Origin: an uncultured Fodinibius sp.
GTDB taxonomy: Bacteria > Bacteroidota > Rhodothermia > Balneolales > Balneolaceae
Direction of reading: 5' to 3'
Assembly (NCBI GenBank): GCA_913056235.1
Contig: CAJXMW010000002.1
Location: 538,851 to 602,850, forward strand
Length of the DNA: 64,000 nt
Positions within the stretch are counted from its first letter, which is position 1, and each line of letters opens with the position of its first letter. The notes under the pieces were generated by a model that saw only the letters and a program-made list of their open reading frames with translations, had not been told where the DNA came from and searched no databases. This document shows, piece by piece, positions 44,237 to 53,261 of this stretch. A program made the position numbers and the translations under genes.

Positions 44237-44863
44237 ATGAAAAAACAGTATCTGCTGTCGATTGTACCGATTGTTTTGGGCGTTTGCCTGCTTGCTTTTT
44301 TACCTTCCCAAGAGGCATTGCTTGAGGAGTTACCGATTGGATCCCAAGCCCCGATGACTGACGTGGAAGTCAAAGATGTCTCGGGCAAAATGCTTACGCT
44401 GAAAGATGTAGCTAAGGAAAATGGGTTATTGGTTAACTTTTCTTGTAATACCTGTCCGTGGGTGGCCGCATGGGAAGATCGCTACAACCCTATCGCCAAA
44501 TTGGCTAAGGAAAATGGTATAGGCGTGGTTGCGCTGAATCCCAATGCTGCCATTAGGGATGACGGAGAATCCCTGCAGGATATGAAGCAGCGCGCTGAGA
44601 AGAGTAACTACCAGTTTTATTATGCCCTTGATGAAGGTGCTAAAATGGCCGAAGCCTTTGGTGCTACACGTACGCCACATATTTATTTGTTCAACAGCGA
44701 TATGGAGCTGGTTTACCGAGGAGCTATTGACGACAATGCAAAGTCGGCCAAGGATGTAGAACAACCGTATCTCAAAAATGCGATCAAAAACCTGGCAGCC
44801 GGCAATGAAATTGATCCTAAAACAACAAAATCGCTGGGCTGTACTATTAAATGGCCGTCATAA
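44237..44863 (+). CDS. Redoxin/thioredoxin-like exported protein
   Basis: The 208-residue protein has an N-terminal hydrophobic segment (LLSIVPIVLGVCLLAFLPS). An AhpC/redoxin-type fold follows (GSQAPMTDVEVKDVSGKMLTLKDVAKENGLLVNFSCNTCPWVAAWEDRY; GATRTPHIYLFNSDMELVYRGAIDDN). The active-site segment is CNTCPW, a CxxC as in the peroxiredoxin-like proteins found beside TlpA-type genes. It is the last gene of the 41081-44863 series. Confidence 0.82.
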   Translation: MKKQYLLSIVPIVLGVCLLAFLPSQEALLEELPIGSQAPMTDVEVKDVSGKMLTLKDVAKENGLLVNFSCNTCPWVAAWEDRYNPIAKLAKENGIGVVALNPNAAIRDDGESLQDMKQRAEKSNYQFYYALDEGAKMAEAFGATRTPHIYLFNSDMELVYRGAIDDNAKSAKDVEQPYLKNAIKNLAAGNEIDPKTTKSLGCTIKWPS

Positions 44864-44876
44864 TTGAAAGGCAATG

Positions 44877-45518
44877 TCAGTCAGCCAGATAATAATCGAT
44901 AGTGGATACAACCCGCACGGTCTTGTGGATTTGTTTTTCTTCCTGTAGCATAGGGGCTTTGTCGCGGGCCAATATCACGAAAACGCCCTGATTGGCGCGT
45001 CGGATGCCACCTAATTCGCAACCGGAGTCGCGGGCGAATTGTTCGGCTGAGCTGCGCGCATTTTGAGTGGCTTCGGCAATCATCTCAGGCTTCAGGTCGG
45101 TCAGACGGTTAAACAGGTAGGTTGGGCCGCCGCCGGAATATTGACTGTTGAGGATAACGCCTGCCTTGACCAATGCTCCGATATTCTGGCTGGCTTTATT
45201 GATGGTGGAAACCTGATCCGAACGGACCATTAGCGTCTGTGCCATGATAAACCGGTTTTCATAGGGACCCGACTGATAAGTCTCGGCAGTTCGATCAGTC
45301 ACTTCGAGATTCTGTATTTCCACTGTTTCAGCAGAAATTCCGTTATTTCCCAGAAAAGCTTGGATGCGATTTCGATCCTGCTGGATTTTTTGTTGTACAA
45401 CTTCCAGATTATTACCGGCAGCTACAAAGCGAATAGGCCAGAGGGCCATATCAGCCATCACGTCTCGCTCCGAAATCCCTTTTACAGTCACAAATCGGTC
45501 GCCGGTTCGCGCTTCCAC
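44877..45518 (-). CDS. SIMPL-domain protein (DUF541), N-terminus uncertain
   Basis: The GTG at 45518 opens 213 residues with the SIMPL pattern: RFVTVKGISERDVMADMALWPIRFVAAGNNL, then SAETVEIQNLEVTDR. Later come RFIMAQTLMVRSDQV and VILNSQYSGGGPTYLFNRLTDLKPEMIAEATQNARSSAEQFA. Upstream the same frame continues to about 45605 and encodes FHNLFLALIISAGFAVGGWFIGSGFVEAR, the usual family anchor helix, but lacks ATG/GTG/TTG. An ATG with well-placed AGAGGG sits one frame away. A single-base indel or rare ATT start is likely. Confidence 0.82.
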   Translation of the reverse strand: MEARTGDRFVTVKGISERDVMADMALWPIRFVAAGNNLEVVQQKIQQDRNRIQAFLGNNGISAETVEIQNLEVTDRTAETYQSGPYENRFIMAQTLMVRSDQVSTINKASQNIGALVKAGVILNSQYSGGGPTYLFNRLTDLKPEMIAEATQNARSSAEQFARDSGCELGGIRRANQGVFVILARDKAPMLQEEKQIHKTVRVVSTIDYYLAD

Positions 45519-45780
45519 AAATCCACTGCCAATAAACCATCCGCCTACGGCAAAACCAGCCGAAATAATAAGAGCCAGAAATAAATTATGGAAGCCATGG
45601 ATAATCCCTCTTGTTGAATGTGATATACAATTTTAAAGATAATAGAGAGGTTTGAATTGAAAGACAATGGATAGCAGTAAGATTTTTAAGAAATGTTATT
45701 TGTCGTAGACATTACTTATTTTTGAGGCTTGTCAGACTGCTGGGAAGGTTTTGTTATTTGAATCAAGATATTTTATCAAA

Positions 45781-46170
45781 ATGCCAACGTGGACACTTCA
45801 TACCGAATTTAAATTTGATGCTGCTCATTTTATTGAGGGGTATGACGGCAAATGTGGCCGCATGCACGGACACAGCTATAAAGTGCAGGTGTCGGCGGAA
45901 TCACAGAAGCTGAATCCTTCGAAATACTTGGACACTGATGATATGGTTTGCGATTTCAGGGAGCTCAAGTGGGCCGCTAAGGGTTCGGAAAAGGGTGGAT
46001 TGGACCACTCAGTACTTAACGAAGAGCTACCGATCAATCCCACGGCCGAACGCATTGCCGAATTTATTTATAACGAGACCAAGCAGCGCATCCCGGAGGG
46101 CATTGATCTGACAATTACCGTCTGGGAAACTGAAAACAGCTGGGTCGAATATACCGAAGATCATGTTTAA
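45781..46170 (+). CDS. queD: 6-carboxytetrahydropterin synthase QueD
   Basis: The start is ATG 45781 (MPTWTLHTEFKFDAAHFI); the longer frame from 45751 is unsupported. The 129 residues carry the zinc His residues of the PTPS fold in FDAAHF and MHGHSYKV. The catalytic Cys lies in GKCGRMHGH and the acidic/His site in LDHSVLNEEL. It makes 6-carboxytetrahydropterin from dihydroneopterin triphosphate in queuosine synthesis. It overlaps queE by 8 bases. Confidence 0.9.
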   Translation: MPTWTLHTEFKFDAAHFIEGYDGKCGRMHGHSYKVQVSAESQKLNPSKYLDTDDMVCDFRELKWAAKGSEKGGLDHSVLNEELPINPTAERIAEFIYNETKQRIPEGIDLTITVWETENSWVEYTEDHV

Positions 46171-46819
46171 CGATTTGGATCAAGACAACTTGGAATCACT
46201 CGTCGATCATGACGAGATGAATGCGGTAGAGTACCCGCTGGTGGAGGATTTCTATACCATCCAGGGTGAAGGTGCGCATACCGGGCGCCCGGCATATTTT
46301 ATCCGGACTGCGGGTTGTGATGTTAACTGCTGGTGGTGCGATGTGAAGGAAAGCTGGGACGAAGAGGCACACGAAAAGAAAACAGTGCAACAGATTGTTC
46401 ATGGTGCTAAAGACAGTGGTGCCGAATTTGCGGTGATTACGGGCGGTGAACCGCTGCTGCACGATCTGGATCCACTAACATTTATGCTCAAACAGGCAGG
46501 CTTGCAGGTGCATATTGAGACGAGTGGTTCGTCGCCAATATCCGGCTATCTCGACTGGATTACCCTGTCGCCCAAACGTTTTAAAGAACCACTGGATGAT
46601 ATTTTCCCTTATGTGGATGAGTTGAAGGTTGTGGTACTGACCAACAAAGATTTGGAGTGGGCAGAGAAAAATGCTGAAAAATGTCCCGACAGCACGCAAC
46701 TGTTGTTACAACCCGAGTGGGAAAAAGAAGGGGCTGTGGAGCTGATCATTGAATATGTGAAAGCGAATCCCGAGTGGGGCATCAGCCTGCAGACGCACAA
46801 ATTTATGGATGTACGGTAG
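46163..46819 (+). CDS. queE: 7-carboxy-7-deazaguanine synthase QueE (radical SAM)
   Basis: The 218-residue protein has the N-terminal FYTIQGEGAHTGRPAYFIRTAGCDVNCWWCD, with the radical-SAM Cx3Cx2C cluster motif. SAM-binding ITGGEPLLHD follows, then HIETSGSSPISGYLDWITLSPK. The reaction contracts the carboxytetrahydropterin ring to 7-carboxy-7-deazaguanine. Together with queD it forms an operon; queC and queF are not in the window. Confidence 0.93.
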   Translation: MFNDLDQDNLESLVDHDEMNAVEYPLVEDFYTIQGEGAHTGRPAYFIRTAGCDVNCWWCDVKESWDEEAHEKKTVQQIVHGAKDSGAEFAVITGGEPLLHDLDPLTFMLKQAGLQVHIETSGSSPISGYLDWITLSPKRFKEPLDDIFPYVDELKVVVLTNKDLEWAEKNAEKCPDSTQLLLQPEWEKEGAVELIIEYVKANPEWGISLQTHKFMDVR

Positions 46820-46980
46820 ATTAAACCGCTGAGATCACAAAGTTATGCGCAGAGTGAACCTTGAATTCCTCAGTGATTGCCCCATATACCTCTACGGCAA
46901 AAGTTTAAACTACGACCTAAAAATAATTGATAAGGCATCTACTGAATGAAAATATCATTTCTAACTCAATAAATAGCTTA

Positions 46981-47703
46981 GTGCCTACAGAACAAGATCA
47001 TTCCATTGTCATTACCGGCGCAAGCCGTGGCATCGGTCGTCGAATTGCTCAGACCTTTGCCTGTGAAACCGATTACGCTCTTCTGCTTATCGCCCGAACC
47101 AAATCTGACCTCCAAGACACTAAAACGCTTTGCAGTAAAGTTGGGGACAATGAAATTGCTATTGCTGCAGTGGATGCTTCGGATTCCAAAGCGGTACAAA
47201 ACATTAAGCTGCCGAGCGGATTTCCCGATCCAAAAATCATAATCAACAACGCTGGTTCATATCTGCTTAAAAATCTTGAAAAGACAACTCCCGAAGAATT
47301 TGCCCAACAAATACAGGCCAATCTCTATTCCGCGGTCAACACTACCAATCGGTTTCTCAAGGACCTTAAAAACAAGGATCACGCTCTTATTGTAAATATC
47401 TGCTCAGAGGGTGCGCTTGTGGGCCTAGAGGACAGTGGAGCCTATTCGGCCTCCAAGCATGCGCTGCTGGGATATACACGATCGCTACGCAAAGAGTTGA
47501 TCGACACTGAGATAGGAGTCACCGCTATTAACCTGGGACAAACGCAGTCGACCTCGTGGGAAGGTTCGCTTATTGATCGAGATCTTCTGATAGATCCCGA
47601 TGACGTGGCTCAAATTATACTGAATCTTACGCTATTGTCACCTCGGACAGTGGTCGAAGAGATGCTCGTCAAACCGCAACACGGTCGTGTGCCGCCGATG
47701 TGA
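46981..47703 (+). CDS. Short-chain dehydrogenase/reductase
   Basis: The preferred start is GTG 46981 (VPTEQDHSIVITGASRGIGRRIAQ); a TTG at 46927 would add 18 residues. The 240 residues show the NADP site TGASRGIG, the structural INNAGSYLL, and catalytic YSASK. A Ser precedes it in VNICSEGALVG. SDR enzymes reduce or oxidise small carbonyls. The substrate is unknown. The end GRVPPM is compact and a hairpin follows. Confidence 0.85.
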   Translation: MPTEQDHSIVITGASRGIGRRIAQTFACETDYALLLIARTKSDLQDTKTLCSKVGDNEIAIAAVDASDSKAVQNIKLPSGFPDPKIIINNAGSYLLKNLEKTTPEEFAQQIQANLYSAVNTTNRFLKDLKNKDHALIVNICSEGALVGLEDSGAYSASKHALLGYTRSLRKELIDTEIGVTAINLGQTQSTSWEGSLIDRDLLIDPDDVAQIILNLTLLSPRTVVEEMLVKPQHGRVPPM

Positions 47704-47714
47704 CCCTCTTTTGT

Positions 47715-47738
47715 TTTCTCCCTATAGGTAGGGAGAAA
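47715..47738. terminator. Hairpin between convergent SDR and E1 genes
   Basis: TTTCTCCCT (47715-47723) pairs with AGGGAGAAA (47730-47738) across a 6-nt loop. It lies 12 bp after the SDR stop. It could end SDR transcription, or be another member of the CTCCCT/AGGGAG palindrome family seen after rmuC. Confidence 0.5.
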
Positions 47739-47852
47739 GACTCTTCAAGGTGACTGAATTGATTATTATAAACTGCTTTCCTTGATCGGGTATAGCGTGA
47801 GTGTCTGCTCTTCATCTCATTACGTAGCTCTGCTGCGGAATGAACAAGATGG

Positions 47853-49835
47853 TTAATACACTAATAAGTCGTTCAACGTCTCTTCAAGTCGGTCATCAGC
47901 AAGATAGTGATTCTCCAACTGGGGACTAAATGGCACTGGGATATCCAGCGATGAGCAGCGCAGGACCGGGGCGTCAAGCTCTTCAAAACATTGTTCAGTA
48001 ATTAGCGATGAGAGCTCACTCATGGGTCCGAGCGTGGTTGAGGGCTCTTGTAAGAGCAGTACTTTGTTGGTTTTGGAAACCGATTGTTTGACGGTATCAA
48101 GATCGAGAGGTGCCAGACAGCGCAGGTCCACAACCTCCAGCTCAGTTCCATTTTCAGCGTAGCTTTTGGCGATATCCTGCGCCCAATGGACGCCCATGCC
48201 ATAAGTAACAATAGTGGCATCAGATCCCTCACGGCGGACCTTAGCCTTGCCAAGTTCTTCCGGTATGCAATGATCAGGTGTTACATCGCGAATGCTGCGG
48301 TAGAGTTTCTTGTGTTCAAAAAACAGCACCGGATTGGGATCATAGAGTGCGCTATAGAGTAGATTCTGCGCATCTTCAACGGTGGAGGGCACTACAATCT
48401 TGAGTCCAGGATGTTGCATGAACCAGCCTTCGGGCGATTGGGAGTGGAACGGACCCGCGCCCACACCGGCACCATGGGGTGCCCGAATGGTGATATTCAG
48501 CGGTGGCATCCAGCGATACTGTCCCTTCGAAATATTATTGATGATCTGGTTGAATCCGCAGGAGATGAAGTCGGCAAATTGCATCTCAACGACCGACTTG
48601 TAGCCCTCGAGGGCTAATCCTACACCACAGCCGAGAGCCCCAGCTTCGATAATTGGTGTATTGCGGATACGATCTTTGCCAAATTGGTCGACAAATCCCT
48701 CCGTAATCTTGAAGACCCCGCCATACTCGGCGATATCCTGACCCATTATTATAAACTCCTCGTCCTCCTCAAAGGCCTGCCTCAGCGAAAACTGGAGGGC
48801 ATCCACAAAGCGTTTTTCGGATGATTCTTCTGTTTGTTCATTTGAAGGATAACTTACAGGGGAAAACAGGCGTTGCTCTTCAGTTTGCCGGTCAAAGGTA
48901 GGATCTTCTGCTTTGAGGGCTTTCTTCAGCTGCGGTTCAAAACTATTATCTACCTCGTCTTTGATAGAAGCCAACTGTTCATCCCCCGAAACAATTTGCT
49001 CTTCTTTTAGCCAGCGTGCCATTCGATCGATGGGATCTCTTCCGCTCCACTTTTCAAATTTCTCATCAGGTACGTAAAAGGTTCCCGAGGCCTCCTCATG
49101 TCCCCGCATGCGAAAAGTCTTGGCCTCGATCAAGGTGGGTTCTCCTTCCAGCGCATACTTTTTAGCCTGACTAACGGCCTCCATCACCTCAAATATATCA
49201 TTGCCATCTATCTTAAGTCCATGCATGCCATAACCTTGAGCACGATCTACGAGGTCATCACATGCATACTGCTCGTTGGTGGGAGTAGAGAGTCCATAGC
49301 CATTGTTTTCAATCATGAAAATAACAGGCAGTTCCCAAACTGCGGCAAGGTTGAGGGCTTCATGAAATTCCCCTTCACTGGTGGCACCATCTCCACAAAA
49401 ACTGCAGGCTACATAACCACTGTCGCGTAATTTGGAGGCCAGTCCCAAGCCATCAGCAATAGGCATGGTGGCGGCGAGGTGAGAGATCATGCCGGCAATT
49501 CGTTGTTCGGGAACCCCAAAGTGAAACGACCGATCGCGACCGCCGGTAAACCCATCAGCTTTCCCCAGCCACTGACAGAAAAGTTTATACAGGTCAACAC
49601 CACGGGTAGTGAACAACCCCAGATTTCGGTGCATAGGTAGCAGCCAATCCTTCTCATCCAGGGCAGAAGCTACGCCCACAGCGATAGCTTCTTGCCCCAT
49701 CCCCGAAAACCACTTACTGATTTTATTTTGGCGCAACAAGTTGAGCATCCGCTCCTCGATGCGACGGGGTAGTAATAGATTTTTGTAAAGCGTGAGGGCT
49801 TGTTGAGTATCTAATTTCTTTTTGGGTTGAATCAT
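47853..49835 (-). CDS. Fused 2-oxoacid dehydrogenase E1 alpha/beta
   Basis: The 660-residue protein joins an E1 alpha unit to an E1 beta unit. The alpha part (about 1-320) has MLNLLRQNKISKWFSGMGQEAIAVG and the TPP motif CSFCGDGATSEGEFHEALNLAAVWELPVIFMIENNGYGLSTP. The beta part, from about 340, has ALQFSLRQAFEEDEEFIIMGQDIAEYGGVFKITEG and PIIEAGALGCGVGLALEG. This fusion is known from Bacteroidota for branched-chain 2-oxoacid or pyruvate dehydrogenase complexes. No E2 or E3 gene is beside it, so the exact substrate is open. Confidence 0.9.
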   Translation of the reverse strand: MIQPKKKLDTQQALTLYKNLLLPRRIEERMLNLLRQNKISKWFSGMGQEAIAVGVASALDEKDWLLPMHRNLGLFTTRGVDLYKLFCQWLGKADGFTGGRDRSFHFGVPEQRIAGMISHLAATMPIADGLGLASKLRDSGYVACSFCGDGATSEGEFHEALNLAAVWELPVIFMIENNGYGLSTPTNEQYACDDLVDRAQGYGMHGLKIDGNDIFEVMEAVSQAKKYALEGEPTLIEAKTFRMRGHEEASGTFYVPDEKFEKWSGRDPIDRMARWLKEEQIVSGDEQLASIKDEVDNSFEPQLKKALKAEDPTFDRQTEEQRLFSPVSYPSNEQTEESSEKRFVDALQFSLRQAFEEDEEFIIMGQDIAEYGGVFKITEGFVDQFGKDRIRNTPIIEAGALGCGVGLALEGYKSVVEMQFADFISCGFNQIINNISKGQYRWMPPLNITIRAPHGAGVGAGPFHSQSPEGWFMQHPGLKIVVPSTVEDAQNLLYSALYDPNPVLFFEHKKLYRSIRDVTPDHCIPEELGKAKVRREGSDATIVTYGMGVHWAQDIAKSYAENGTELEVVDLRCLAPLDLDTVKQSVSKTNKVLLLQEPSTTLGPMSELSSLITEQCFEELDAPVLRCSSLDIPVPFSPQLENHYLADDRLEETLNDLLVY

Positions 49836-50195
49836 GAATGCTGCTGAAAGTGCCTATTTGAACGTTCCGGTTTGCTGTATCATTTTGAATTTGGGTCCAG
49901 TGTTCTCCGCTTAAAATAACCTCATCTGGGTAAGGGTCAAATTGCCAATATGAACCTCAATTTGCTCTTTATGACTCAGTATTTTCCCAACCTAATTAAG
50001 TGTAATCTTTTCTTAGGAATTTGGGTTGTAGCTTTCGACACCGATTGTCGTTACATTTTAAAAAGTTAAAAGGTATTTGAGGACATTGGGAAAATGTGTA
50101 ATTTAATTATCTAACGTTGTATTAAGGAATTATATATAGGAATACGAATTGTTTATAGGTAACGGTTATTACTTGATAAGTTCTCGATTATAATG

Positions 50196-50250
50196 ATGCG
50201 GCTTGTCTTCGGTTGGTTATTGCTTCACCACCAGATGAAGCCGCATTTTT
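50196..50250 (+). promoter_or_regulatory. Leader hairpin with T-run upstream of speD (attenuator candidate)
   Basis: ATGCGGCTT (50196-50204) pairs with AAGCCGCAT (50238-50246), followed by a T-run to 50250 that reads as a terminator on the plus strand. It lies 55 bp before speD, inside a 470-bp gene-free stretch (49836-50304). A terminator in front of a polyamine operon suggests attenuation or a riboswitch-like leader. The long loop (33 nt) could hold an alternative pairing. No other structure or gene is seen in the stretch. Confidence 0.5.
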
Positions 50251-50304
50251 CATTTGAGACAGTAACTGTTTACGTATTTAATTTTTATAAAGATTAAGAG
50301 ATAA

Positions 50305-50709
50305 ATGGAAGCACTAGGGCGCCAGATTCTTGTAGAATTTTATGATTGTGATACGGACAAAATTAACGATGTAGAATATATTGAATCCTCATTTTTGAAG
50401 GCTACACGGCTATCTGGAGCTACTATTATTTCACATAATTTTCATAAATTTAGCCCGTATGGTGTGAGCGGGGTTGTTGTTATTGCCGAATCGCATGTTT
50501 CTATCCATAGTTGGCCGGAATATAATTATGCCGCTGTCGATATTTTTACTTGTGGTGATACGATTGATCCCTGGGTTATCCAGGAACACCTCAAGGAGGC
50601 CTTTAACTCTCAAAACACCTCGAGCATGGAGATGAAGCGTGGAATGTTCAAGACCGAGCCCGGACAGAAATTATTATTTAAACCAGAAAACGCATCTTCA
50701 AACAATTAA
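50305..50709 (+). CDS. speD: S-adenosylmethionine decarboxylase proenzyme
   Basis: The 134-residue protein is a class 1b prokaryotic SpeD. The self-cleavage motif AESHVSIHSWPEYNYAAVDIFTCGD has Ser63 as the future pyruvoyl residue, and LGRQILVEFYDCD is typical of the N-terminus. It makes decarboxylated SAM, the aminopropyl donor for spermidine. The stop lies 6 bp before the arginine decarboxylase gene. Confidence 0.95.
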   Translation: MEALGRQILVEFYDCDTDKINDVEYIESSFLKATRLSGATIISHNFHKFSPYGVSGVVVIAESHVSIHSWPEYNYAAVDIFTCGDTIDPWVIQEHLKEAFNSQNTSSMEMKRGMFKTEPGQKLLFKPENASSNN

Positions 50710-50715
50710 CTCTTT

Positions 50716-51231
50716 ATGCAAGAATCATCATCAACTGCTTCTGTCAAAGAATTAATGATGGTCAATACCCCAAATATTTATTGCCTGGTAAAGGGTGCCT
50801 CAGAAGGGCGGACCCGGCTAAACGCTTTTGACAACTCATTGCTTAATGCCGGAGTGGGGGATACCAACCTGATGCGGATGAGCAGTATTCTTCCACCGGG
50901 TGCACAGCAGCGTGATATCAATGACATTGAACTACCTGCCGGGGGACTGATCCCGCTGGCCTATGCCCACATTGATTCGACAACACCCGGGCGATTTATT
51001 TCATCCGCCATTGCCGTTGGCATCCCAGAAGACAAGTCTCAACCCGGTGTAATTATGGAGTTTGAAGATCACAGTAAACTTGATAATGTGGAACAGATTG
51101 TTCGCCAGATGGTAGTCGATGCCTTTGAATATCGCGAACGAGAGCTTCAGGAAATCAAGTCTATTGGGATTGAACATAAAGTTGAAAATTGTGCTGCCAC
51201 CTTTGCTGCTGCTGTTCTGTGGTACGAATAA
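50716..51231 (+). CDS. Pyruvoyl-dependent arginine decarboxylase
   Basis: The 171-residue protein matches the PvlArgDC family. It shows KGASEGRTRLNAFDNSLLNAGVGDTNLMRMSSILPPGAQQ with the autocleavage Ser-Ser at 56/57, and GGLIPLAYAHIDSTTPGRFISSAIAVGIP. It converts arginine to agmatine. Lying between speD and speE, it supplies the polyamine precursor; a putrescine-forming agmatinase is not seen nearby. Confidence 0.93.
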   Translation: MQESSSTASVKELMMVNTPNIYCLVKGASEGRTRLNAFDNSLLNAGVGDTNLMRMSSILPPGAQQRDINDIELPAGGLIPLAYAHIDSTTPGRFISSAIAVGIPEDKSQPGVIMEFEDHSKLDNVEQIVRQMVVDAFEYRERELQEIKSIGIEHKVENCAATFAAAVLWYE

Positions 51232-51354
51232 AGGCAGGTATTATGTACTAGCTGTCAGTACACAGAAAAGAGCGATAGCTGACTACTGATAGTTAATACT
51301 CTTATACTTGTCACTCATTCTAGCATTCAATTTGAATTGGTATTCTTTAAAGAC

Positions 51355-52206
51355 ATGTCTCTAACCTACGATGAATTTTACAATGGGCGCACAGGATTAA
51401 CTGTTGGCGTCAACAAAATTCTTTTCTCCGAAGAAACGCCCTATCAAAAAGTAGAAGTGTATGAGACCGATACTTGGGGTAACCTGATGACTATCGACGG
51501 CATGGTGATGCTCTCCGAAAGAGATGAGTTTGTTTATCATGAGATGCTGAGCCATGTGGGGTTATTCGCACATCCTGATCCCCGGCGTGTGCTCATTATT
51601 GGCGGTGGAGATGGTGGTACAGCCCGTGAAGTGATGCGGCACTCGTCTGTGCAGCAGGTCGATATGGTGGAAATTGATGAGGCGGTAGTGCGGGCATCCA
51701 AAGAGTTTTTGCCTGAGGTTGGTGACTGGAATAACCCAAAGTTGAACGTACTGTTTGAGGATGGCATCCAGTTTGTCAAGGACATTGACGATCCCTACGA
51801 TGTGATTATCATCGATGGATCGGATCCGGTGGGACCGGCGGAGGGACTCTTTGAAAGCAATTTTATGCAGGCCTGCTACGATGGATTGTCGGAGAACGGA
51901 GTACTTACCGCCCAGACCGAAAGCCCCTGGGTGTCGGATTATCATCCGAGTATGAAGAAAGTGTTTTCAGCGCTGGAAGACATCTACGAAGTGTCTAAAA
52001 TGTATCTGGCGTATATCCCACTGTATCCGGCTGGCATGTGGTCGTTTTCTTTTGCCAGCAAGGGGGCTGATCCTTTGAGTAATGAGACCCTGAGCAGGGT
52101 AGAGGAGAGGTTCAATAATTTTGATACTGAGCTAAAATATTACAATCCCGAGGTCCACCGGGGATGTTTTGCTCTGCCTAACTTCGTAAGGGATATTATT
52201 GATTAG
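51355..52206 (+). CDS. speE: Spermidine synthase
   Basis: The start is ATG 51355 (MSLTYDEFYNGRTGLTVGVNKILFSEETPYQKVEVYET); an upstream TTG at 51337 is unlikely. The 283 residues have the aminopropyltransferase signature LIIGGGDGGTAREVMRHSSVQQVDMVEIDEAVV and IIIDGSDPVGPAEGLFE. It transfers aminopropyl from decarboxylated SAM to a diamine. Since the precursor gene makes agmatine, the acceptor could be putrescine or agmatine. Confidence 0.93.
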   Translation: MSLTYDEFYNGRTGLTVGVNKILFSEETPYQKVEVYETDTWGNLMTIDGMVMLSERDEFVYHEMLSHVGLFAHPDPRRVLIIGGGDGGTAREVMRHSSVQQVDMVEIDEAVVRASKEFLPEVGDWNNPKLNVLFEDGIQFVKDIDDPYDVIIIDGSDPVGPAEGLFESNFMQACYDGLSENGVLTAQTESPWVSDYHPSMKKVFSALEDIYEVSKMYLAYIPLYPAGMWSFSFASKGADPLSNETLSRVEERFNNFDTELKYYNPEVHRGCFALPNFVRDIID

Positions 52207-52335
52207 GGTATATAGTCATCCCGACCAAAGGAAGAGATCTTTGGTTTTTACTTTGGGTAACAAAGATTTCTTACCACGTTCAAAATAACATAATGCTATA
52301 TTTAATTTTCTGCTCATCTTTTTAACCCATTTTAT

Positions 52336-53235
52336 TTGATAGATAACTCAAACCGCTTAGCATACATTTATATACTGCTCGGTGCCGCATTATGGGGCAT
52401 TATTGGCCTGTTTGTGGATGCGCTATCACAAGCCGGCTTTACCGCTCTACAAATTGTTACGCTCCGGGTGGCTTCAGCCGCCGTGATGCTCACCCTCTTT
52501 CTGGCGATCAAAGATCCCAAATTGCTGAAAATTGATCTCAAAGATTCCCTTAGCTTTATTGGAACAGGTATTTTCAGCATTGTCTTCTTCACGTGGTGCT
52601 ACTTTACCGCCATCGAGGAGGTCTCGCTGTCGATTGCGGTTATTCTGCTTTACACCGGACCTGCGTTTGTAACACTGCTCTCATGGCTGATCTTTGGTGA
52701 GCCATTGACCCGTCGCAAAATTGGCGCCCTGCTTTTGACGTTTGTGGGCTGCGCACTGGTAATCAAGTTGATCCCATTTAGCGATCAGCGCATCTCATGG
52801 TACGGTTTCTTAGTGGGATTAGGTTCCGGTTTTGGCTATGCACTTTACAGTATTTTTGGCAAACATGCGCTCAAAAAGTATAAGTCACTTACGGTCATAA
52901 CCTATACCTTTATTTTTGCATCTGCGGTGATGCTGCCGGTCAGCGGTTTAGGTATTGAGGCTGGCCAGCTTTCCTCATTTAATGTATGGTGGAATATTTT
53001 TGGGCTGGGACTCTTGCCAACAGCTTTGGCCTATTTGTTATATACAACCGGATTATCAATGGTCGAAAGCAGCCGGGCATCTATTACCGCAACTATCGAG
53101 CCGGTGGTGGCCACCCTACTGGGCGTGTTTGTATTTAACGAGATCTTGACTATCTACCAGGTATTTGGAATTGTATTAGTACTTGTAGCCGTTGTGCTGA
53201 TACAACTGAAGGAACCCCAAGTTACTACGCGATAA
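52336..53235 (+). CDS. EamA/DMT-family transporter
   Basis: The 299-residue protein starts at TTG 52336 and has ten predicted helices in two EamA repeats. Examples are YIYILLGAALWGIIGLFVDAL, TGPAFVTLLSWLIFGEPLTRRKIGALLLTFVGCALV, and IEPVVATLLGVFVFNEILTIYQVFGIVLVLVAVVLI. The export or uptake substrate is unknown. It follows the polyamine operon by 130 bp and may or may not belong to it. Confidence 0.88.
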   Translation: MIDNSNRLAYIYILLGAALWGIIGLFVDALSQAGFTALQIVTLRVASAAVMLTLFLAIKDPKLLKIDLKDSLSFIGTGIFSIVFFTWCYFTAIEEVSLSIAVILLYTGPAFVTLLSWLIFGEPLTRRKIGALLLTFVGCALVIKLIPFSDQRISWYGFLVGLGSGFGYALYSIFGKHALKKYKSLTVITYTFIFASAVMLPVSGLGIEAGQLSSFNVWWNIFGLGLLPTALAYLLYTTGLSMVESSRASITATIEPVVATLLGVFVFNEILTIYQVFGIVLVLVAVVLIQLKEPQVTTR

Positions 53236-53261
53236 ACTTTAACAATGGATTTACACTAAAT

